The notes under the pieces: generated by a model
Database searches by the model: none
What the model was told of the DNA's origin: nothing
The model's input: the letters and a program-made list of their open reading frames with translations, nothing else
Translations under genes and position numbers: made by a program
In this document: positions 8,686 through 15,888 of the stretch, piece after piece
Layout: each line of letters starts with the position of its first letter
How positions within the stretch are numbered: the stretch's first letter is position 1
Assembly (NCBI GenBank): GCA_001275005.1
Contig: JWZX01002738.1
Location: forward strand, 1-27,099
DNA: 27,099 nt
Reading direction: 5' to 3'
Origin: Chrysochromulina tobinii
Lineage: Eukaryota > Haptophyta > Prymnesiales > Chrysochromulinaceae

Positions 8686-10144
8686 CATACGTCCGCATGA
8701 GCTCATCAAACGAAAGGACCTCGGCGACGGGGTGGGGCAGCAGCTCATCAGGCACTCGCGGCGCGATCCAGCGGAAGCACATCGTGCCACACGTGTGGCC
8801 TACGGTCTCGATGTGGTTGCCGCGGAAGACGCCGTCCGCGTTTGGGTCCGAGTGTGAGACGAGTACGGTCACAGCGCCCGGGTCGTCCTCGTCGGGTCGA
8901 GCGAGCGTCGAGTTCGTGTGTACGCGATGGTACCGGTAGTCGAGTGACTCCATCCAGTGGTTGTTGAGCTGGAAGTTCCATGCGCGGCACGGCGGTGGGC
9001 GGGCGCGGATGCGCAGCACCTCTCCCGGCGCGAGTCGCCAGTACGAGTGATAGTAACGAATGTTCGGATCTCCGCCCGCTTGATTCGAACGCTGCTGGTC
9101 GAAGAGCGGCAGCGTGTTGGTGTGGGACTGGAAGTCACGCGCCCACTTGGAAAACATGGACGAAGCGCCCGCGGCGAGGACGGCGGCGGATTGCAGGCCC
9201 TCGTCCAGCCGCGCGCTTGTGAGCGGCCTTGGTACGGCCACGCCGCCGGCACTCGTGCGGCGCGCGATCCGGAGGCTCGCCGGTACCTGGTGAGGTAGAG
9301 GGTGAGGGCGAGGGTGAGGGTGAGGGTGAGGGTTCGAATTCGGGTGCGGGTGCGGATGAAGGTCAGTCCGTAGGCTCGATGGTACCTCCTTTGATCGATC
9401 TCCAAACGTTTGACGCACGATGAACATCGCCTCGCGTGGTTCGCTCACGAGACGCAGCCAGTTGCGTACATCGGGCGGCCGTACGGCCGAGAGCACGAGC
9501 TCAAAGGTGCGCTCGGCGGGGGCGACGGCGTCACGTGACGGGTCGAAGACGAGTTGCTCGGCTTCCAAGTAGTCGACTGTGGACAGCCCGCCCTTACCGC
9601 CGTACTGGCCGCTCTGGGTGCCGAAGCCGAGGTACTGGACTGTGCCGCGCGTGCCAGTGACCACGTACTCCAAGCCGCCGTCGATGGTCGCATTTTCGTA
9701 CAAATTGTCCGGATTGTCGGAGCCGATGCAGATCCTCGCCGCTCGGCTGCCATTGGCGATCGCGCACAGCTGCGGGGCCTCAACGTCGGAGCACTCGAGA
9801 AAGTTCTCGAGCCCTGCTCGTGCGAGGCGCGCGAGGTACCGATAGCCCTCGGCTTGGTTGAACGCATCTTGCGGTGCACCCGGTGCCACAAGCGCGCCAC
9901 CCGCGGACTTGAGAGTGTCGCAGAACTCGGACCACGCGGCACCAGTCAGCACACGCTCATCCGCCGGCGATGAGCGCTCGCCAAAAAAGCGACGGCGCAC
10001 TGTGAGCACCCGGAGAGCCATGGTGCGGTAGACGCCGAGGAAGAAGCGCAGAAGGAAGCGCGTGAGCCAAGGTAAGGAGGTGCCGGCCATGGTTTTCACA
10101 GGAGACACCTCGGTGCTGTGAGAAAAAGAGGACCGACCCTTCAC
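8666..10144 (-). CDS. DUF1214-family protein with N-terminal hydrophobic anchor and one inferred intron
   Basis: 492 codons unspliced; start ATG 10144 (or residue 19, MAGTSLPWL, at 10090). Residues about 20-40 (LPWLTRFLLRFFLGVY) look like a membrane anchor or targeting sequence. The body matches the DUF1214 family seen mostly in bacteria: EGYRYLARLARAGLENF, the DNPDNLYENATIDGG block, REAMFIVRQTFGD, then WNFQLNNHWMESLDYR, a VSHSDPNADG block and ETVGHTCGTMCFRW near the end. The enzymatic role of DUF1214 is not firmly known. In the middle (9287-9385) an anomalous His-Pro-rich stretch breaks the family pattern; it is better read as a 99-nt phase-0 intron, which joins DRSKE to VPASLRIARR. Being a multiple of three, retention keeps the frame. 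A bacterial-like family in a eukaryote suggests old lateral transfer (inference). Confidence 0.8.
   Translation of the reverse strand: MKGRSSFSHSTEVSPVKTMAGTSLPWLTRFLLRFFLGVYRTMALRVLTVRRRFFGERSSPADERVLTGAAWSEFCDTLKSAGGALVAPGAPQDAFNQAEGYRYLARLARAGLENFLECSDVEAPQLCAIANGSRAARICIGSDNPDNLYENATIDGGLEYVVTGTRGTVQYLGFGTQSGQYGGKGGLSTVDYLEAEQLVFDPSRDAVAPAERTFELVLSAVRPPDVRNWLRLVSEPREAMFIVRQTFGDRSKEVPSSLRTDLHPHPHPNSNPHPHPHPRPHPLPHQVPASLRIARRTSAGGVAVPRPLTSARLDEGLQSAAVLAAGASSMFSKWARDFQSHTNTLPLFDQQRSNQAGGDPNIRYYHSYWRLAPGEVLRIRARPPPCRAWNFQLNNHWMESLDYRYHRVHTNSTLARPDEDDPGAVTVLVSHSDPNADGVFRGNHIETVGHTCGTMCFRWIAPRVPDELLPHPVAEVLSFDELMRTYASGHRL
9287..9385 (-). other. Inferred 99-nt intron flanked by AGGT direct repeats
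   Basis: On the minus strand the donor reads GAG|GTACCATCGAGCCT and the acceptor side CAG|GTACCGGCGAGCCT: the 14 bases after each junction match at 12. A branch-point-like CTGAC follows the donor copy, and the interior is mostly a CCCTCA hexamer array (about 9293-9333). Its translation is a His-Pro stutter foreign to the DUF1214 fold. Phase 0. Confidence 0.65.
9293..9333. repeat. Hexamer GGTGAG-type microsatellite inside the intron
   Basis: On the plus strand about six imperfect copies of GGTGAG/GGCGAG; on the gene strand it is a CCCTCA pyrimidine-rich run directly before the 3' splice site, so it can double as the polypyrimidine tract. Confidence 0.85.
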
Positions 10145-10311
10145 AGTCTTTTTCCCGAAACATGCGGAGCGCGCGCAGCCATACCAGTACCGTCACGGCC
10201 CTCGTTCACGTGGGGCCGAGCAGTGGGAAAGCCACAAGGAGGTGAGCGGAGAGGAAAGGACTCAAAGTGAAAAGTGAGCTTTTTTGGTCGTTAGAGAGGT
10301 ACCTATTGGTA

Positions 10312-10337
10312 CTCAACACGATCTCAACACGATCTCA
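10312..10337. repeat. 11-bp tandem repeat at the 3' end of the GT29 gene
   Basis: CTCAACACGAT is repeated at 10312 and 10323 with a partial third copy from 10334. The TGA stop of the minus-strand GT29 gene (10335-10337) falls in the partial copy. Confidence 0.8.
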
Positions 10338-11294
10338 ACCCGCCGCCTTCGCGACCCTCGCTGCCTGGCGCGGGTCGATCCACGGCTCCATGCGCAGGCT
10401 GACGGCGTCAAACCCAGCGAGCTTCACGTGCTCCGCCATCGGCGCGCGGTAGCCAAGACTCTGGAGCCACGAAGTTTCACTCTCCAGATCGTGGTAAGCC
10501 CCACCCACCTCCATAATGTGCTTCTGCTTCTTGCTCTCCATCACGATTTGCTTGCGAGAGAGGTGCGAAAAATACATCGAGGGGGTGACGCAACGTCCGT
10601 AATACTTGCCGCATTTGGTGTCGTTCCTCAGGCCGAAGCCGTATAGGCTCACTTTGCGACAGAGCGACATGGCCACGAGCACACTCATGATGCCCGTCGA
10701 GGGGAACAGCTTCGAGGTGCGCAGCACTGCCTGCGCCACGCGTAGCAAGCTCGGACTCAGCCGCGGTGCCGGCTCCCGCGGAATCCAGCCCCAGCACGCA
10801 CCAATCCATTTTGTTTGGCAATAGTAAACAAGCGTGGTGCTCCTGGTCACGAGGCCCTCCCGACGCGCGTGCAGGCCCGCATTCAGCGTCGCGATGCGGA
10901 TGGTTGTCTTGCTGCCGACATGCTCTTCGAAGCCGACGGTTGGAGCTGTATTCATCCGGATCACGTGGTCGGCTGCATCGATGCGACGACCGAGCGAGGC
11001 ATTTATCATCACGCCAGAGCTCCCGACGACAGCACAGCTTCGTCGCCGGGTGGTGACGTCTCTGGTCATGTTGGCGGCGACGGCAGACTGCCACGCACGC
11101 AGCACGGACGCGTTGACCGAATCGCGGAAGCCGTACGGCGCGTGCTGCTCCAGGAGTGGCGCGGTGTCAGCCGTGTGAAACCAAACGTCGTTGCCGAGCA
11201 GACGTGGCGGCGTGGTGGCGTGGAACCAAGCTCGACCGCGCTCGTCCGACTCCATTGCGTGTGAAGACAAACTCCGACTGTGAGAAGCTTGCAT
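10335..11294 (-). CDS. GT29-family sialyltransferase-like glycosyltransferase
   Basis: 319 aa. All GT29 sialylmotifs are visible: the large (L) motif at about 85-134 (RRSCAVVGSSGVMINASLGR then ADHVIRMNTAP and VGSKTTIR), the small (S) motif at about 197-221 (FPSTGIMSVLVAMSLCRKVSLYGFG) and, near 267-273, YHDLESE, which contains the HxxxxE very-short motif. Family members transfer sialic acid from CMP-sialate in the Golgi lumen, and a paired Cys in the L and S motifs is normally disulfide-linked; Cys87 and Cys212 are candidates. Oddity: Golgi enzymes of this family begin with a cytosolic tail and transmembrane anchor, absent here. An in-frame stop lies about five codons upstream of the ATG, so an anchor would need an upstream exon. 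Many algae are not known to make sialic acid, so the acceptor and even the donor (for example a Kdn-like sugar) are open. Confidence 0.88.
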   Translation of the reverse strand: MQASHSRSLSSHAMESDERGRAWFHATTPPRLLGNDVWFHTADTAPLLEQHAPYGFRDSVNASVLRAWQSAVAANMTRDVTTRRRSCAVVGSSGVMINASLGRRIDAADHVIRMNTAPTVGFEEHVGSKTTIRIATLNAGLHARREGLVTRSTTLVYYCQTKWIGACWGWIPREPAPRLSPSLLRVAQAVLRTSKLFPSTGIMSVLVAMSLCRKVSLYGFGLRNDTKCGKYYGRCVTPSMYFSHLSRKQIVMESKKQKHIMEVGGAYHDLESETSWLQSLGYRAPMAEHVKLAGFDAVSLRMEPWIDPRQAARVAKAAG

Positions 11295-11465
11295 TTGGAT
11301 CCACGATCAGACATGATTAATACGCCGGCCCAGTGTCGTAGGAGACGACGACTTTATGGCGGCGTTTTTCACGGTCCTTCCAATCCTGTGAATAGCAGTC
11401 CGCTCCTTCAGGGCACAAGGCTCTGCGGGCCCGCTCTCCGAGTTGTGTGAGCCCGGGGTATATAA
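11295..11465. promoter_or_regulatory. Divergent promoter between GT29 and SET genes, with TATA-like box
   Basis: 171 bp separate the divergent ATGs. TATATAAA at 11459-11466 is a consensus-quality TATA box for the plus strand but overlaps the first base of the predicted SET gene ATG (11466). If it works as a TATA box, transcription would begin downstream of that ATG. Confidence 0.4.
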
Positions 11466-14400
11466 ATGGAGCCCGGTGGACACGGAGGCGGCTACTCCCG
11501 TGGTGGACCCCCGCCCCCGCCATCGGGCCGCAAGTGGATCCATGCTCCGCCTGACCGAGGGTACCAGGGCCACAATCACTGGGCACCGCCGCCCTTACGG
11601 CCTCACGAAGAGCAGTACAGCCATCAGCCCGTCGAATACCGTCGTGGACCGGCGCCCTCGCAGTGGGCACCACCGCCATACGCGGGGCACCACGTGCATC
11701 CTCGCGACGGCGACGCCGACCACCGCTGGCCGAGCGTCAACGCCGGATGGCCAGCTCCAGGCAGCGGTCCCAATGGCGGCAGCGGCGGCTGGGGTGACGG
11801 ATCGCCGCGCCCGAGCCGCTTCATCTTCCCGGGCCATAGCGGCGACCACCGTCAGCCCGACCGGCCGCCTGACCGGCCGCTGCCTCTGCCACCAGAGCGC
11901 AGTTGGCCGGAGCGTGGGCCGCCACCGCCCGCTGATCGGCCGCCGCCGCCGCAAGTGGAACGCTGCCCGCCGCCACAGTACGCACCGCCGAAGCACGGCG
12001 GCACTCCGCCCGCGCGCGAGTACGGCGCGCCGACGCGCGATCATGAACCTCCTCGAGGCGACGCACCTCCCTGGAGCAAAGGTTCCGGCACCGGCCCTGG
12101 CACCGGCCCTGTAAGTGGTCCACATGGCACCGGCCCCGGTCGGCTCGAGAGAGCCACGGGGGCGGAGCGCGAGCGTGACTGGCCGCGCGACGGGATCGTC
12201 GAAGTGGTCTTACCCCAGCCGCCGCGCCACCATAGCATCGACCCTTCACGTCGCGAAGAGACCCGTTCCCACGACGACGTGCGGCAATTGACGAACCGGA
12301 GCTCGGGGCAGCCATTCCACAGCGCGGCCGCCGTGCCGCCGATTGCGGCGCATGCATCCCTTTCCAATGCGGCGCATGCATCCCTTTCCAACTCCCATCG
12401 CCACTCAGCCCTGCTGCCGCCGGACTGCCTGCCGTCGCCGGCGCTGCCATCACAGCCGTCGCTGCAGCAGCGACGGGTCGGTGATCCATATTTGGGTCGG
12501 GCCAGTGCTCCATATTTGGGACCGTCGGCACCGCCGCCCTCGCAGGCGCCACCGCTACCGCCACCAAGCAGCACCATGCGACTGCCCTCAAGCAGCGCCG
12601 TGTTGAGCGCCTCGAGCAGCGCCGCGACGGGAAGCGCGCCCTCCTTGGCGCGCGCCGTCGCCGCCGCGCACGCCGCCGCTGCAGCACTAACCGCTCGCAT
12701 CGGGGCTGCTACGAGTGCCACTACAGCCCGCGCCGCCGTGGGCACTTTTGGCGGGGCGCCCGTCACGGCGCCTCAAGCCACCCCCCACTCCGCCAGCGGC
12801 AGCAGCAGCAACAGCCACGCGCGCACGGCTGGCTCAGCCGGCGGCGGCAGCAGCAGCAACAGCCACGCGCGCACGGCTGGCTCAGCCGGCGGCGGCAGCA
12901 GCAGCAGCAGCAACGGCGCCTTGGCTGCACCCCAGCCGCAGCCAGCCGTGCGACTCACGAAGAGCCCGAGCCCAGCATCGACAGCAGCCTCGACGGCCAC
13001 CTCCTCCGTTGGCGCCTCCGTTGGCGCTTCCGTTGGCGCCTCCGCTGGCGCCCTTGGGCAAGCCTCGCGCCTCGAGGCCGCCCTCGCACGCGCACTCCGG
13101 CTGCGACGGATGAAAGACAAGGCACGCGGCGCGGGCGGAGCGGGCGGCGTGGGCGGCGTGGGCGGCGGTGTGAACGGCGGTGTGAACGGCGGTGTGAACG
13201 GCGGTGTGAACGGCGGAGCGGGCGGCGCGAGCGGTAAGCCGCGGCGGCTGTCGGCGCGCACGCACGCGCTGCGGCGGGCACTCGGGGTGAGGGCCGCCGC
13301 GGAGCGTCGTGTTGAGCGCACCGCGGCGGCCGCACGCCGCGACGCCCAACACGGCGCCCATGTAGTGCGGCGCAAGGCTGCGCAGCCGCCGCGGCCGGTG
13401 CAGCCGGTGCCGAGCCGTTCGCGAAAGCGAGCACGCCCCCTCTGCCGTCTGGCGATGCTTCAGGGACCGCGCCGTGCGCTGGTGCTCTGGCAGCTCGAGC
13501 AAGATCGCAATCTGGAGCCAGATCGCAATCTGGAGCCAGATCTCAATCAGGCTCCACCCGCGGCGGCGCTGGACGAGGATGAGGCCATGGACGACGACGA
13601 GGACGCGGCGGCCGACGTGGAGATGGCACCTTCGTGCGCGACTCCCACTGCCGGTATGCCCGATCGAGACGCCAGATCGAGCCAGATCGAGCCAGATCGA
13701 GCCAGATCGAGCCAGGTCAAGCCCGATCGAGCCGCCAAGGCCCGTGCTGCACGCTCGGCTAAGGCCGCCGCGCGCCGTACCGCCGCGGGCGCCACCGCCC
13801 GGGCGCCCGCGCCCGACACGGCGCCTGAAGCGGTGCCCATCACAGCGCCCGCGGATCCGGCGGACGAGGTGGGCGCGGGGGGCGGCGGCGGACGATCGGG
13901 CTCGCGCCCGAACATGCGCCCACGGCCGGCATCGTTACAGCTGAGCGAACCAATGGCCGCGGCCGTGAGCGGCACGCTGCCGCCGCACGCCGCTAAGAAG
14001 CGACGCGTCGGCTCGGGCGCCGTCTCAGGCGCGATCACGGAGCAGGAGGAGCTCGAGCTCGCGATGGCGATCTCGGCCTCGATGGCGGCGTCGATGGCGG
14101 AGCCGCCTCGCGCTGAGGAGGCTAGGGACGAGGAGGGCGAGAGCGCCGTATTGAGCGAGGCTAGGGACGAGCAGGGCGACCTTATTGATGAGGCGGACGA
14201 GAGCGGTGAGGATACTCCGCTCATCGCGCGCATGCAACGGGCCAAGGCCAAGGCCGCTTTCGGCACACCGGACCCCTCCGCCGCGCCCGCTGCAGCGCCT
14301 GAGATGGTGGGCCAGCTGATTGAGATCTATTGGCCTCTCGACGAGCAGTGGTACGCTGCCTCGGTGACGAAATGGGTGGAGCGCAGCGGCAAGCACAGGG

Positions 14401-15428
14401 TGCTGTACATTGAGGATGGCGTGTCCGAGTTCGTCAATCTGGAACAAGAGAGGTGGCGCCCGGCGCCGGCCGGCGTGAGCTCGTGCGCGGTCTCGGGCGC
14501 GGTCTGCCAGCTCGTGCGCGTGCGGGCGCCACCGGCTGGGCCGAGCCGCCCGCCCGCGCTGTCTACGCCCAGCGGCCTCGGCGCGGCGGAGGGCGGCGCG
14601 GCGGAGGGCAGCGCGCTCGCGGCACCCGCGGCGCCCGCGGCGGCGGGTGCGAGTGCGGGTGCGGGTGCGGATCGTCATCTCGACGAGGCGGGCGATGCGA
14701 GTGTGCCATCGCCCAAGACGGCGGCCGAAGAGCGCGGTGAGTGCGCGAGGACGGTCGGCGTGGACCTGGTGGAGCGGTATCGCGCGCAGCGGCGCCAGAG
14801 CCAGGCGCTGCGCCGGGCGTCGCTCACGACGTCGATGGTGATCACTCCGACATATTGGAAGCCGCCGCTGGCCGCTGAGAACGGTCCAAGCCTCACGGGG
14901 GGCTCGGTGGCCTCGCGGGGGGAGCGCTCGAGACAGCGCTCGCTCCACGTCGGTCTGTCCGGCCTGCTCGATTTGAATGAGCTCAAGGCGCGAAAGAAGA
15001 AGCTCATCTTTGGTAAGAGCGCCATCCATTCGTGGGGGCTGTACGCGGCGGAGGCGATCGAGAAAGAGGACTTTGTCGTCGAGTACCTCGGTGAGTATGT
15101 GCGCAAGGCCGTCTCCGAGGTTCGCGAGAAGCACTACCGGCGCTGGGGCTGGGGCGACGACTACATCTTCCGCGTGGACGACGATCTCTTCGTCGACGCG
15201 ACGCGCCGTGGTGGGCTCGCTCGCTTCGCCAACCACTGCTGCGAGCCGAACTGCTACACGCGCATCATCAAGGCGGGCGGCAAGCAGCGCATCGTGCTCT
15301 ACTCCAAGGAGCGCATCGAGCAAGGCGAGGAGATCACGTACAACTACCAGTTCGACTACGAGGACGATCGGAGCAACGCTATCCCATGCTGCTGCGGCGC
15401 GCGCAAGTGCACGGGCTGGCTGAACTGA
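11466..15428 (+). CDS. SET1/COMPASS-type histone H3K4 methyltransferase with Tudor-like domain
   Basis: A single frame of 1320 codons. The C-terminal ~140 residues (about 1178-1320) are a SET1/MLL-type SET domain: KARKKKLIFGKSAIHSWGLY, EYLGEYVR, YIFRVDDDLFVDATRRG, RFANHCCEPNCY (usually NHSCxPNC), EEITYNYQF (usually YDY) and a post-SET zinc site CCCGARKCTGWLN. Such enzymes methylate H3 Lys4 within COMPASS. Residues about 947-1003 (VGQLIEIYW to ERWRP) resemble a Tudor-type reader fold. The first ~900 residues are Pro-, Ser-, Ala- and Gly-rich, with many in-frame minisatellites, and probably disordered. The Ser-to-Cys and Asp-to-Asn changes in two signature motifs are conservative but unusual. 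The true start is uncertain because a TATA box overlaps this ATG and the next in-frame ATG is hundreds of codons on; hidden introns in the N-terminal half are possible. Confidence 0.85.
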   Translation: MEPGGHGGGYSRGGPPPPPSGRKWIHAPPDRGYQGHNHWAPPPLRPHEEQYSHQPVEYRRGPAPSQWAPPPYAGHHVHPRDGDADHRWPSVNAGWPAPGSGPNGGSGGWGDGSPRPSRFIFPGHSGDHRQPDRPPDRPLPLPPERSWPERGPPPPADRPPPPQVERCPPPQYAPPKHGGTPPAREYGAPTRDHEPPRGDAPPWSKGSGTGPGTGPVSGPHGTGPGRLERATGAERERDWPRDGIVEVVLPQPPRHHSIDPSRREETRSHDDVRQLTNRSSGQPFHSAAAVPPIAAHASLSNAAHASLSNSHRHSALLPPDCLPSPALPSQPSLQQRRVGDPYLGRASAPYLGPSAPPPSQAPPLPPPSSTMRLPSSSAVLSASSSAATGSAPSLARAVAAAHAAAAALTARIGAATSATTARAAVGTFGGAPVTAPQATPHSASGSSSNSHARTAGSAGGGSSSNSHARTAGSAGGGSSSSSNGALAAPQPQPAVRLTKSPSPASTAASTATSSVGASVGASVGASAGALGQASRLEAALARALRLRRMKDKARGAGGAGGVGGVGGGVNGGVNGGVNGGVNGGAGGASGKPRRLSARTHALRRALGVRAAAERRVERTAAAARRDAQHGAHVVRRKAAQPPRPVQPVPSRSRKRARPLCRLAMLQGPRRALVLWQLEQDRNLEPDRNLEPDLNQAPPAAALDEDEAMDDDEDAAADVEMAPSCATPTAGMPDRDARSSQIEPDRARSSQVKPDRAAKARAARSAKAAARRTAAGATARAPAPDTAPEAVPITAPADPADEVGAGGGGGRSGSRPNMRPRPASLQLSEPMAAAVSGTLPPHAAKKRRVGSGAVSGAITEQEELELAMAISASMAASMAEPPRAEEARDEEGESAVLSEARDEQGDLIDEADESGEDTPLIARMQRAKAKAAFGTPDPSAAPAAAPEMVGQLIEIYWPLDEQWYAASVTKWVERSGKHRVLYIEDGVSEFVNLEQERWRPAPAGVSSCAVSGAVCQLVRVRAPPAGPSRPPALSTPSGLGAAEGGAAEGSALAAPAAPAAAGASAGAGADRHLDEAGDASVPSPKTAAEERGECARTVGVDLVERYRAQRRQSQALRRASLTTSMVITPTYWKPPLAAENGPSLTGGSVASRGERSRQRSLHVGLSGLLDLNELKARKKKLIFGKSAIHSWGLYAAEAIEKEDFVVEYLGEYVRKAVSEVREKHYRRWGWGDDYIFRVDDDLFVDATRRGGLARFANHCCEPNCYTRIIKAGGKQRIVLYSKERIEQGEEITYNYQFDYEDDRSNAIPCCCGARKCTGWLN
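12345..13735 (+). repeat. Cluster of in-frame minisatellites in the SET gene
   Basis: At least six separate short arrays: AAHASLSN (24 bp x2, about 12345-12392); SSSNSHARTAGSAGGG (48 bp x2, about 12800-12897); SVGA (12 bp x3-4, about 13008-13050); GGVN (12 bp x4, about 13165-13212); NLEPDR (18 bp x2, about 13507-13545); and a 10-bp GATCGAGCCA array (about 13670-13725). All but the last have unit lengths divisible by three. The 10-bp array has no stop in any register, so it also leaves the frame open. Confidence 0.85.
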
Positions 15429-15888
15429 CTATGGTTGCTGAGGAGCCCGGCCCGGCTCAGCCTCCCCCCAGGTGGGGGCCGAGTTTACCTTTTCATATGG
15501 GGCGGGCCGGGCCCCCTCCCGGCCCTCCGCGGTTCCGGGTTTCGTTTAGTTCCGGTTCACAACCGTCAACGTACGGTACGACGCGCACGTTTCGTCTTTC
15601 GACGCACGCATGATTACGAAAAGATGAAAGAACGTAGAAAGAACGCGCATGCCGTTCTCGGTTCTCGTGCGGGGCGCGGGCCCACGCGCATCCCGGCGGC
15701 GCATGGCGCGGCGGCCGGCGCCGGCGGGTGGCCGGGTCAGTCGTCACCGACCGACCGTACACTGCGGTATACAGTCACCGCGACCCCGGAGACGTCCGGC
15801 AACGTCCGGTCGCGCGCCCGTCCCGGCCCGATTCGACCAGAGGGCTAAGGGGGGTATTGTTCCTTCTGGATTCACACACTATCATTTT
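15429..15888. other. Intergenic region between convergent genes
   Basis: 460 bp holding the 3' ends of the SET gene and the RING-ankyrin-LRR gene. It opens with a GC-rich stretch and has no convincing coding frame, RNA gene or long repeat. Confidence 0.5.

Noticed and set aside
9293-9333. Possible interstitial telomere-like repeat (GGTGAG)
   Set aside because: Unit does not match known TTAGGG or TTTAGGG repeats, array is very short and degenerate, and it sits inside a gene.
12108-12120. GTAAGT consensus splice donor inside the SET gene
   Set aside because: It lies in a Gly/Pro/Thr repeat with the frame open on both sides; no paired acceptor restores a better reading, so I did not call an intron.
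14025-15323. 432-codon antisense frame over the SET domain
   Set aside because: Arg-rich composition and no recognisable motif; the plus strand carries an unmistakable SET domain.
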